40,945 bases of DNA, taken from the NCBI GenBank assembly GCA_016871715.1, contig VHCO01000041.1, positions 1 through 40,945 of the forward strand, read 5' to 3'. Below are positions 7,506-15,541 of this stretch, in pieces. The first letter of the stretch is position 1; every line of letters starts with the position of its first letter. The stretch comes from Verrucomicrobiota bacterium (GTDB lineage: Bacteria; Verrucomicrobiota; Verrucomicrobiia; Limisphaerales; J093). The notes under the pieces were generated by a model that saw nothing but the letters and a program-made list of their open reading frames with translations, did no database searches and had not been told where the DNA came from. A program made the position numbers and the translations under genes.

Positions 7506-8912
7506 ATGAGAACTTCGCTGAGATCCACGAGCCTTTCGCGTCGACAATTCCTGACCGCCACCGGTGCTGCGCTTGCGGTGCCCACCCTGGTCGCAGCGCG
7601 TGCCCTCGGCGCCGAGGGTCGCCCCGCCGCCTCCAACCGGATCACGATGGGCGTGGTGGGCTGGGGCATGCAAGGACCCGGTAACACCGACGCGTTCATG
7701 AACGTGCCGGACTGCCAGGTGGTCGCCGCCTGCGACGTCCACAAGGGCCGCTTGGCCGCGGCCGTGAACCGCATCAACCGCAAGTACGGCAACCAAGACT
7801 GCAAGGCGTACCACGACTACCGTGAACTGCTCGCCCGGCCGGACATCGACGCGGTCATGTTGGCCTTGCCCGACACTTGGCACGCCCTCATGTCGGTCGA
7901 GGCCGCGCGCAACGGGAAAGACATTTACGGCGAGAAACCGTTGGCGCGGACGATTGCCGAACAGCAGGCGATCGTGAAGGCGGTGCAACAACACCGGCGC
8001 ATTTGGCAGACCGGCTCCTGGCAACGGTCGGTCGAAAACTTCCACAAAGCCTGTGAGATCGTGCGCAACGGTCTCATCGGCAAGGTCCGGCACGTCGAGG
8101 TGGGCCTGCCCAGTGGCCACCACGATTTCGCCGGAACCTCGAAAGCCCTCATCGAAAAACTCGCTTCGCTCCCAGACAAACCCAGAAACCTCGCGGCGGT
8201 GGTGCCGGGCACACCGGCCTGGGACCTCGCGGTCACACCGCCACCCGCCGAACTGGACTTCGACACCTGGCTCGGCCCCTCGCAAGTGGCCCCCTACATC
8301 GAGGCGCGCGTGCACATGAACTGGCGCTGGGATTATAACCTCGGCGGTGGCCAGTTGCTGGACTGGATCGGACACCACTGCGACATCGCCCACTGGGGAT
8401 TGGACTTCGATAACACCGGGCCGACGGAAGTCGAGGGGGAGGGCGAGTTCCCACCCGCCGACGCCATCTGGAACACGTGCACCAAGTATCGCCTCAACCT
8501 GAAGTACCCCAACGGCGTCACCATGACGCTGGCCGGCGGGCATGGCGACATCCGCGGCGGCACCAAGTGGATTGGCGATCAGGGCTGGGTCTGGGTCGAC
8601 CGCGGCCGCTTCGATTGCTCGAACCCGGATTTCAAGGAGTTCTCGCGACTGCCAGACGACCTGCGCAAGGTTCGCCTCTACAACTCTCGCAATCACCAAA
8701 AGAACTTCATCGACAGCGTCAAGTCCCGGCAGCCGACCATCACGCCCGCCGAAACCGCCCATCGATCCGCCGTGCCCGGTCACCTCGGGCTCATCGCCCT
8801 GCGCGTCCGCCGCAAGATCCAGTGGGATCCGAAACAAGAGGTGATCGTGGGCGACGACGAGGCCAGCAAGCTGTTGAGCCGCCCCTATCGGGCCCCTTGG
8901 AAGTTGAGCTAG
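7506..8912 (+). CDS. Gfo/Idh/MocA-family oxidoreductase, secreted (twin-arginine leader)
   Basis: The 468-residue protein starts MRTSLRSTSLSRRQFLTATG, a twin-arginine signal, followed by a hydrophobic stretch and an ARALGA cleavage region. The NAD-binding Rossmann fold follows (MGVVGWGMQGPGNTDAF, then VVAACDVHKGR, LPDTWHA and YGEKPLART with the catalytic Lys). The C-terminal dimerisation domain includes WRWDYNLGGGQLLDWIGHH. Architecture and length match the large Verrucomicrobia/Planctomycetes group of secreted Gfo/Idh/MocA proteins of unknown substrate. The ATG at 7506 fits the leader; the frame extends 20 codons upstream. It is divergent from the other oxidoreductase, with a 320-bp intergenic region holding the dispersed repeat. 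The two proteins are distinct subfamilies, not a recent duplication. Confidence 0.93.
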   Translation: MRTSLRSTSLSRRQFLTATGAALAVPTLVAARALGAEGRPAASNRITMGVVGWGMQGPGNTDAFMNVPDCQVVAACDVHKGRLAAAVNRINRKYGNQDCKAYHDYRELLARPDIDAVMLALPDTWHALMSVEAARNGKDIYGEKPLARTIAEQQAIVKAVQQHRRIWQTGSWQRSVENFHKACEIVRNGLIGKVRHVEVGLPSGHHDFAGTSKALIEKLASLPDKPRNLAAVVPGTPAWDLAVTPPPAELDFDTWLGPSQVAPYIEARVHMNWRWDYNLGGGQLLDWIGHHCDIAHWGLDFDNTGPTEVEGEGEFPPADAIWNTCTKYRLNLKYPNGVTMTLAGGHGDIRGGTKWIGDQGWVWVDRGRFDCSNPDFKEFSRLPDDLRKVRLYNSRNHQKNFIDSVKSRQPTITPAETAHRSAVPGHLGLIALRVRRKIQWDPKQEVIVGDDEASKLLSRPYRAPWKLS

Positions 8913-9041
8913 CCAGATAGCACCTCCGAGCGGGGCTCGGGCAGCTCGCCCGACGCCCCGAAGGCCGGCTCTCGCCTCACTCGAGGCCGGCAGCGACTTT
9001 GGAACGGTAGGGTGCCCCGGCTCGGCTGACCGCGCTTGGCC

Positions 9042-10424
9042 TTAGGCCGACTGCTCGCGGAACTCGCCCGCGACGCGTACGAAAACCCAAAACACCGCAA
9101 TGGCCACGGCCACGTGGGCGGCGAGGATGTACCAGACCAACTCGGGTCGCCCGGCCTCGTTGCATCGCCCGTAGATCGTCGTGTAGACCAACCCGCTGGT
9201 GAACCCGCCGATCATCACCGCGAGGAAGTTCGAGCCCATGTACAGGCCCGCCTTCTCTTTCGGCGCAATCCACGTGATGTACTCCTGTATCCGCGGCGAT
9301 GTGATCATCTCCCCAACCGCAAACAGGAAGATGCCCAAAAACACCCACCCCGGCGACATCACCCGCGCCGCCCCCAAAATCCCCAACCCCACCGCCGCCA
9401 CCGCCAATCCAATCATGAACGAGGGCAGCGGGCGCATCCTCTCGAACGTACGCGATACCCCCAACTGCAGAATCATGATGATGTAGCCCGTGTGCGAAAT
9501 CGTTTCCCCCAAAATGCGCCGCGTGCCGTCCTCGCCCGCATGGGAAAAGAAACCCGCAAAGCCCGCGCCGAACACCGCACGCACATCCTGGTAAAGTCGA
9601 GCCGTGTCCAGGTTGCTGTCCACATACAACGCGCAAAGGTTGAAGAAGGCCCAGAAGGGCAACCAGAAAAACACCCCCAATAAAACCAAGAAGACCGTGA
9701 ACTTCACATCCGATAGCGCCGCGCCAAGGTCGCGAAACTTCTGGCCCAGGCTCTCCCCACCCAACTGCCGCGGCGGTTCTTCATAGAACAGCAGCGTGAT
9801 CAACAGCATCAGGCCAATCGCCACCGCGGCGGCCAAGAAGGCGTAGTCCCAGGAGATCGCCCGCAGCTTGCCGGCGACGATCGGCCCAAACGAGCCCCCC
9901 ACATTCACCATGGCATAGAAGATCCCAAACCCGACCGTCTTGTTCGTCGGATCGGTCGTCACCCGCACCGTGCCGGCAATCAACGGTTTGAAGATCCCTG
10001 CCGCCAGGCCAATGCTCAGCATCGTCAGCGCAATGCCCGAGAACGACTTCGTCAGCATCAACAACAAAATCGAGGGCAAATACGCCAAGTACGAAACGAT
10101 CAAGACCTTCTTGAAACCGAACCGATCGGCAAACGTGCCCGAGATCACTGGCACTGCGTACGACAGCAACAAGAATACGCTCTGCACCATCCCCAACTGA
10201 TCCCGCGAATACCCGAGGTCGGTCATGTAAATGCCGAACCCGAAGTAGATCCCGTAGTACGCGAAGCGCTCCAACACCTCGACCGCGTTCGCCACCCAAA
10301 ACACGCGCGGAAACGGCGTGCGCGGTGCCTGAACACTCGGCGTGGTCTGGGTCGGATCGGCGTGCAAAGTGCGCGCAGCATGAATTCGACCCGGTCCAGA
10401 GACAAGGCCGAAATGCCACGCCAA
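9042..10424 (-). CDS. MFS transporter, proton-dependent oligopeptide (POT/PTR2)-like
   Basis: This is a 460-residue polytopic inner-membrane protein with about 12 hydrophobic helices. Two features point to the POT branch of the major facilitator superfamily: ERFAYYGIYFGFGIYMT in helix 1, and FYAMVNVGGSFGPIVAGKLR in helix 5, which matches the PTR2 FYxxINxGS signature. GIFKPLIAGTVR also fits the POT helix-4 motif, and SGTFADRFGFKKVLI is the usual MFS loop 2-3. POT proteins import di- and tripeptides with protons, but this bacterial subgroup is poorly characterised. The start at 10424 leaves a 38-residue cytoplasmic tail; no better ATG is available. It is separated from cotH by a 290-bp divergent region. 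Confidence 0.88.
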   Translation of the reverse strand: MAWHFGLVSGPGRIHAARTLHADPTQTTPSVQAPRTPFPRVFWVANAVEVLERFAYYGIYFGFGIYMTDLGYSRDQLGMVQSVFLLLSYAVPVISGTFADRFGFKKVLIVSYLAYLPSILLLMLTKSFSGIALTMLSIGLAAGIFKPLIAGTVRVTTDPTNKTVGFGIFYAMVNVGGSFGPIVAGKLRAISWDYAFLAAAVAIGLMLLITLLFYEEPPRQLGGESLGQKFRDLGAALSDVKFTVFLVLLGVFFWLPFWAFFNLCALYVDSNLDTARLYQDVRAVFGAGFAGFFSHAGEDGTRRILGETISHTGYIIMILQLGVSRTFERMRPLPSFMIGLAVAAVGLGILGAARVMSPGWVFLGIFLFAVGEMITSPRIQEYITWIAPKEKAGLYMGSNFLAVMIGGFTSGLVYTTIYGRCNEAGRPELVWYILAAHVAVAIAVFWVFVRVAGEFREQSA

Positions 10425-10589
10425 CCCGGACCCGAACCCTCAACGAGGCAAGCCCACCCCAGGAAATCCGCGCCGCCGTTTCTCGCCCGACCGACCCACC
10501 TCATTCGCGCGCTCCGGCACGGCCCTGGCCCGAATCCTTGGCGAGGTACCTGAGCGCTGCCATCGCGGGTGAAGCCCGGCAGGTTCCCT

Positions 10590-10662
10590 GTGGGGCGCGG
10601 ATCGTCAGATCCGCTTGGCGCACGTGACCGTCCGCGCTCCTCCTCGCTAAGGATTCGGGCCC
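10590..10662 (+). repeat. Dispersed 73-bp GC-rich element, copy 2
   Basis: This is the partner of 7357-7429. The hairpin is perfect in this copy (GCGGATC-GTCA-GATCCGC) and has one mismatch in the other. It lies 54 bp before the preferred start of the CotH gene, in the same orientation relative to the gene as copy 1. Confidence 0.75.
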
Positions 10663-10715
10663 TGGGGTCGTTGCCGCTTGAGGCGGGGTCTCCTGCCTGG
10701 CACAGTTCGCCCGCG

Positions 10716-11984
10716 ATGACGCAGGCGACCCAGACCCTCACTTGGGCGGCAGCAGCGGTGGCCTTAAGCCTTTGGCTGGCGGCGCAACCGCCCGCCGGCG
10801 GGCCGGCCTCGCCCCAACCCACCCCCGCCCCCCCACCCTTCGGCCTCAAGCCCAGCCGCGTGCCCGGCGGGGAGATCTTCGACGCGCCGACGGTCCTCGA
10901 TTTCCACGTGCAACTGGGCAAGACGAACCTCGAGGCCTTGCGGCATCAACCTCGGGAATACACCCCGGCCACGGTAGTCGTGAATGGTCAGGCCTTTACC
11001 AACGTCGCCGTCAAACTCAAGGGCGCCGCCGGAAGCTTTCGTTACGTGGACGACCAACCCGCCCTGACCGTGCACTTCAGCAAGTGGGTCGACGGCCGCA
11101 GGGTGTTCGGCCTGCGCCGACTGCACCTGAACAACTCCGTCCAAGATCCGTCGTTCATGAACGAGTACATCGGCAGCGAACTCTACCGCGCCGCCGGCGT
11201 CCCCACACCGCGCGTCGCCTGGGCCACTGTCCGGCTCAACGAGCGCCCCCTCGGGCTGTATGTCCTCAAGGAGGCCTTCGAAAAGGAGTTCCTGCGCACC
11301 TTCTTCGGCGGCGCCGACGGGAACCTCTACGACGGCGGGTTCGTTCGTGACATCGACCAAGACCTCGAACGAGAGTCCGGCGAGGGCCCCACCGATGGCA
11401 GCGACCTCAAAACGTTGGTGGACGCAGCGCGTGAGCCCGACCTACCCCGCCGCTGGGAACGCCTCCAAGAGGTCCTGGACGTCGACCGGTTCATCGCTTA
11501 CGCAGCCCTCTCCGCCCTGCTCGTGGACTGGGACGGTTACCCGCTCAACCGGAACAATTATCGAGTCTATTTCCAACCAGAAGACGGCCGGGCGGTCTTC
11601 CTCCCTCATGGGATGGACCAACTCTTCCAGCGGTCCTACCTCGAGCTGGATCCGGGCTGGGGCAGCCTGCTCGGGTGGTCCCTGTTCACCATCCCCGCCG
11701 CCCAACAACGCTACGAAGACCGCTGCCGAGAGCTGTACACGAATGTCTTCCGCCTCGACACCATCACCAACCTCATCGCCCGCCTCGCCCACACCCTCCG
11801 CCCCGTTCAGCCCGACATCGAGCCCCGCGCCGAGACTCTCGAATACCAAGTCAAGGCGCGCTTCCGCAACCTCCGCTGCGAGGAAATCCTAAAACCCCTC
11901 CAGCCTGTCAAGCCGCCCAACCCGACCTCCGCCGCTACCCCCAACCCGGTGGCAGCCGGTCCCCTTATGGCCACAACTTGGTGA
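10716..11984 (+). CDS. CotH-kinase-family secreted protein
   Basis: The 422-residue protein begins MTQATQTLTWAAAAVALSL, a signal peptide, followed by a Pro/Ala-rich linker. The CotH-type domain spans about residues 60-400, with VKLKGAAGSFRYVDDQPAL, LRRLHLNNSVQDPSFMNEY, LGLYVLKEAFEKEFL, DWDGYPLNRNNYRVYF and FLPHGMDQLF. CotH proteins are atypical protein kinases (spore-coat CotH phosphorylates CotB/CotG); in Verrucomicrobia the targets of exported homologues are unknown. The ATG at 10716 fits the signal peptide; the frame opens at 10569. The 3' end overlaps the convergent barrel gene by 20 bp, and the C-terminus is Pro/Ala-rich low complexity. Confidence 0.88.
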   Translation: MTQATQTLTWAAAAVALSLWLAAQPPAGGPASPQPTPAPPPFGLKPSRVPGGEIFDAPTVLDFHVQLGKTNLEALRHQPREYTPATVVVNGQAFTNVAVKLKGAAGSFRYVDDQPALTVHFSKWVDGRRVFGLRRLHLNNSVQDPSFMNEYIGSELYRAAGVPTPRVAWATVRLNERPLGLYVLKEAFEKEFLRTFFGGADGNLYDGGFVRDIDQDLERESGEGPTDGSDLKTLVDAAREPDLPRRWERLQEVLDVDRFIAYAALSALLVDWDGYPLNRNNYRVYFQPEDGRAVFLPHGMDQLFQRSYLELDPGWGSLLGWSLFTIPAAQQRYEDRCRELYTNVFRLDTITNLIARLAHTLRPVQPDIEPRAETLEYQVKARFRNLRCEEILKPLQPVKPPNPTSAATPNPVAAGPLMATTW

Positions 11985-14478
11985 GCATGGCGTAAACGCC
12001 GTGCGCCCGGTAATCGTTGGCTCCAAGCGCCGTCGGCTCAGCGTAGCGATACCAGCCATACTGCAGGCTCCCCGTCAGGTTCCGCTTGAACCGTCGCGTC
12101 ACACCCACCGTCAACCCGTGGCGCTCGTACACGATCCCCAGCGGCAAGTCCACCTGCGCCTCGGTCTGCCCAAAGTCCGCGCGCGAAAAAGCGTAACTGG
12201 CTTGCAGGTCCGTCGACGCGCTCGCGGCGAACGTGGCGCTGCCCAACACCGTGTAGATGTCCCCCGCCCATGGCACCACCGAGCTCCCGTTCGACACCGC
12301 CGTCCGCAGCCGGGAATCGGCCACCGAGAACGTCCCGCTCACATAGAGGCGCCGCCACGGAGTCAACGTCGTCGACAAGCTGTACACCTGAGCTTCGGCA
12401 TCCCCGGCGTGCCACGTACCGCCCGCGAAGGCCGCACCGCTGAAGACCTCGACACCCTCGGCCGTGCGCGTCTCATAGTCCGTCGCTTGCACCTGATACT
12501 TCAGCGTGGTCTTCAACCAGCGGGCCGGATGCACGACCACCTTGGCCTCCGCCTCGTCCGTTACCACCTCGCGTCCCAACAAAAACGCCGGGTAACCGTT
12601 ACCAGGCAAACCCGAGGCGTCCGTGTCGGTCAACAGACGATACTCGAGCTCGCGGTCCCGTCGCCGCACGCTGCCCGCCAAGGCCAGTCGTTGCCAAGGC
12701 GAATGGGTGAATCCAACGCGGTAATCCGCTAACTCGCCCGTGGCGTCGGTGTCCCGCAGAAAATCGCGGTCGTCGTCGAACCCGTCGTCCACGAGCTTCC
12801 GCTCGAACTGCCCCACGGCCTCCTGCTGGAAGCGCGCCTCACCATACAGCACCGTGTAGGGTATCCGCGTGAATCGCAGCGCCAACAACTCGTCGCTCGC
12901 GAACTTGTCCAAATCCGCCGAGTACGGGCTCGGAAAGCCAAACACGTCCGCCTCGCCGAAACCCCGCTGCCGCGTCCAATCCGCTTGCACACCCGCCGTC
13001 AGACCCAGTCCCTGCCAGGGACCCAGGTGCGCGTTGGCATTGAACACATGCGCCTCGCGCCGCAACACAATCTGCTGGCTTAACCCACCCACAAAAGGCC
13101 CCAAGGTCGGGTCCCAAGGAAAGGAGGTCTCGACCCGGACCTGGCCTTCCCCGTCCAGGTTCGAGTACAAATAGCCGCCCGAGAGGAATAACCAGTCGCG
13201 CACCGGCTTCTCCAACCGCAGGGTGTTCGCCCCTTGAAAATGACGGTAGCCTTCCACCGCCCGCGTCAGGCTGTCCGCCACCGAACTGCCCAGGGTAAAG
13301 CGGTCCACTGTCTCTCGCGCCAGGCGGGTCTCGTAAAACTCGCCCCGAAAGCTGTCCGCCACCTGCACCCCGAACACCTCGTGGCTGGCGTCGAGGCTCA
13401 CCACATGCACCCGTTCGTCCACCTCCTTGAACGCCGGATAGACCGCCTTCCCACTCAGACTCACCGGTTCATAGACCGCCCCCCAATGCAGTGTCGACTT
13501 TAGCCCGTCCCGGTATCGATACTCGTACTCGACGCTCATCCGCGGGAAATCCGGTGCCGTGAACCCGGCCCCGATCCAGGCCCGCCCATAATCCAAATCG
13601 AGCTCGCCCCCAAGACGAAACGGCTCCAACTCCCACGGCCCATAGGCCCCCCCCGTGTCCCCGCTCCATGGCCGGAATTGCTCGAAACCGGCTCGCACAA
13701 AACCGATGTCCTCGTGCGCGTAGCTGAGCTGGAGCCGATAGTCCTCGTCGCCCCCCACCAACCGTCCCTCGGCGCGAAACCGCCGCCCGCCCCCCAACCC
13801 TTCCTCCCACATGAACTCCTGAACCCCACCCGCGAAACCTTCGCTCTGCCACTCCTGCGCCCGGAACCGTGATGCGTTCCCACTCACACTCATCCACCGC
13901 AGCGCCGTGCTCGCTCGCAGCGTCGTGAACCGACCCGTGCCGGCATCGGCGCCGTACGAAGCCCCCTGGTCGATCCACGCCCGCAGCACCCCCACCTGCT
14001 CCCGTGTCAGCGGAACGCCCCGACCCACCGGCGGCATCTCGAGGTCCGGCACCAACCCCGCCACGTAGTGGATCAGCGGACTGCGCCCACTCTGCCCGGG
14101 GATCATCGCAACGCCCAGTTCGCCCCCCGCCAGCGCCGCCTCTCGCTCGAGCAACCGAAAGCGACTCTTGGGCCGCTCCGCCCCGTGACAGCGGAAGCAC
14201 CCCTCGGCCAAGATCGGCCGCACATCCCGTTCATACTCCACCACCCGCTCGACCGCCGGCGGCAACCGCGACTCGTCCACCGCCGCCGCACCGCTCCACA
14301 AACCAACCACACAACCGCTTAAACCGAGCGCAAAACACGGTCCCCACACCGCCGGGCGCTGGGTTCGGGCCCTGAAGCTTCGGTGCTTGGATGAGGAAAC
14401 CGCCCCGCGCCCCGCTCGCCCGACTGAAGAACCGCGACCGACCTCGCGCCTGCGTCTAATTGTGCTCAAGGCGTTCAA
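11965..14478 (-). CDS. Outer-membrane beta-barrel with N-terminal PSCyt1 monohaem cytochrome domain
   Basis: The roughly 837-residue protein has an Arg-rich start and a hydrophobic export signal (WGPCFALGLSGCVVGLWSG). A planctomycete-type cytochrome c domain follows, with VRPILAEGCFRCHGAERPKS (one CxxCH), GGELGVAMIPGQSGRSPLIH and DLEMPPVGRGVPLT. The remaining 650 or so residues alternate polar and aromatic beta-strands (e.g. WRRLYVSGTFSVADSRL, LTGSLQYGWYRYA) and look like an MtrB/PioB-type barrel. The gene follows the multihaem lipoprotein gene with a TTGA overlap if the TTG at 14478 is used. The start is uncertain: the frame is open to 14541, and a GTG exists at 14349. The barrel is called from pattern, not from a close homologue. 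Proposed role: an electron-conducting porin. Confidence 0.8.
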   Translation of the reverse strand: MNALSTIRRRREVGRGSSVGRAGRGAVSSSKHRSFRARTQRPAVWGPCFALGLSGCVVGLWSGAAAVDESRLPPAVERVVEYERDVRPILAEGCFRCHGAERPKSRFRLLEREAALAGGELGVAMIPGQSGRSPLIHYVAGLVPDLEMPPVGRGVPLTREQVGVLRAWIDQGASYGADAGTGRFTTLRASTALRWMSVSGNASRFRAQEWQSEGFAGGVQEFMWEEGLGGGRRFRAEGRLVGGDEDYRLQLSYAHEDIGFVRAGFEQFRPWSGDTGGAYGPWELEPFRLGGELDLDYGRAWIGAGFTAPDFPRMSVEYEYRYRDGLKSTLHWGAVYEPVSLSGKAVYPAFKEVDERVHVVSLDASHEVFGVQVADSFRGEFYETRLARETVDRFTLGSSVADSLTRAVEGYRHFQGANTLRLEKPVRDWLFLSGGYLYSNLDGEGQVRVETSFPWDPTLGPFVGGLSQQIVLRREAHVFNANAHLGPWQGLGLTAGVQADWTRQRGFGEADVFGFPSPYSADLDKFASDELLALRFTRIPYTVLYGEARFQQEAVGQFERKLVDDGFDDDRDFLRDTDATGELADYRVGFTHSPWQRLALAGSVRRRDRELEYRLLTDTDASGLPGNGYPAFLLGREVVTDEAEAKVVVHPARWLKTTLKYQVQATDYETRTAEGVEVFSGAAFAGGTWHAGDAEAQVYSLSTTLTPWRRLYVSGTFSVADSRLRTAVSNGSSVVPWAGDIYTVLGSATFAASASTDLQASYAFSRADFGQTEAQVDLPLGIVYERHGLTVGVTRRFKRNLTGSLQYGWYRYAEPTALGANDYRAHGVYAMLTKLWP

Positions 14479-15278
14479 TAGAGCATCTTCGGATGAAGGT
14501 TCGAACCGTGCACAGCCGTGTGACACCCTGCCGTCCAGCACGTGCCCAACCGCACAAAGTCGGTGTGGAAACCCATCTTACCCACATTCACCAGGCCAAC
14601 GCCGGCCTGCGGCTGCGCGTGACACTTCAGACACAGATTCACGTCCCGCTGAACTAACAAGGCCGGATGCACCGATCCATGCGCCTGATGGCACACCGTG
14701 CATCCCTCCCGCAGCGCCTCATGCTCGAACACAAACGGCCGCGCCTGCTCCCGGTGGCAACTCGCACACCCCTCGTTCACTCGCGCCATCGCCAGTCCAC
14801 CATGCGCTTTAAAGAGATCTTGCCCATGCGGATCGTGGCACTCCACGCAGCTCAGCTTCCCCTCCAACACCGGGTGCCGATGCGGCAACCGCAGCTCCGC
14901 GTGCGTCTCGACATGGCATTCCAAACAAGCCCCCGCGTCCTTGCCCGGATTCAAAATGAGCCTCTCTCGCCCCCCGCCAGCCTGGGCATGCAGACTGCCC
15001 GGCCCATGACAGGATTCGCACCCCGTTTGCCCTGCCATCCGCAACCCCTCCTCGCGATGGTATCGGCCGTGCGGACTGGCGCCAAACACCTGCGTGAGGT
15101 TCCGGTGACACTCGGCGCACGCCTGGTTGCCCACGTAACTGGCCCCGGGGATCGTCAGCGGCACCGACACCGTCCGCGCGACCGTTCCACAGGAGGTCAA
15201 CGCCCACACCCCCACCGCCAGCAGAGACACGGCGAACCACCCCGCCAAGGCTTGTCGTGAGCGAGCGTGATGCAGCAT
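14475..15278 (-). CDS. Multihaem c-type cytochrome lipoprotein (DmsE/MtrA-like, eight candidate haem sites)
   Basis: The 267-residue protein has a signal peptide ending in a lipobox (ALTSC, Cys30), so it should be lipid-anchored. Seven CxxCH motifs lie at Cys54, 87, 118, 144, 171, 193 and 216. An eighth site, CWTAGCH at 247-253, has four residues between the cysteines. Sequences such as SCVECHDPHG and CHTAVHGSN resemble the DmsE/MtrA group of periplasmic electron carriers, which usually have ten haems. The start at 15278 fits the signal peptide. Its last bases overlap the start of the downstream barrel gene, a pairing typical of porin-cytochrome conduits. It lies 263 bp from a divergent response-regulator gene. 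Confidence 0.9.
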   Translation of the reverse strand: MLHHARSRQALAGWFAVSLLAVGVWALTSCGTVARTVSVPLTIPGASYVGNQACAECHRNLTQVFGASPHGRYHREEGLRMAGQTGCESCHGPGSLHAQAGGGRERLILNPGKDAGACLECHVETHAELRLPHRHPVLEGKLSCVECHDPHGQDLFKAHGGLAMARVNEGCASCHREQARPFVFEHEALREGCTVCHQAHGSVHPALLVQRDVNLCLKCHAQPQAGVGLVNVGKMGFHTDFVRLGTCWTAGCHTAVHGSNLHPKMLY

Positions 15279-15541
15279 ATTAAACAGTCAGCCGGCCTGC
15301 GAGCATCTTGACAAGTCGGGCGCGGTTCAAGCCTGAATCCGTCCCGCAGCCGTCTGCCTCGCATCCGCGCCCCATGATACTCCACTGCCCCCATCGCGCT
15401 TTCCCAGGCTCCCGCGACGCTGCGATATGTCATCGACAAATCCTAACGCCCGCCTTATGACAATGCGCGTCGGCTTTCGGATGCAGGGCTCGGGGTTAGG
15501 GTGCGCCCGTCCATCGCACCCGCAAAGCCGCCGCCAGAAGC

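Noticed and set aside
7449..8837. A 462-codon minus-strand open frame
   Set aside because: Antisense of the Gfo/Idh/MocA gene, which has a twin-arginine leader and Rossmann motif on the plus strand.
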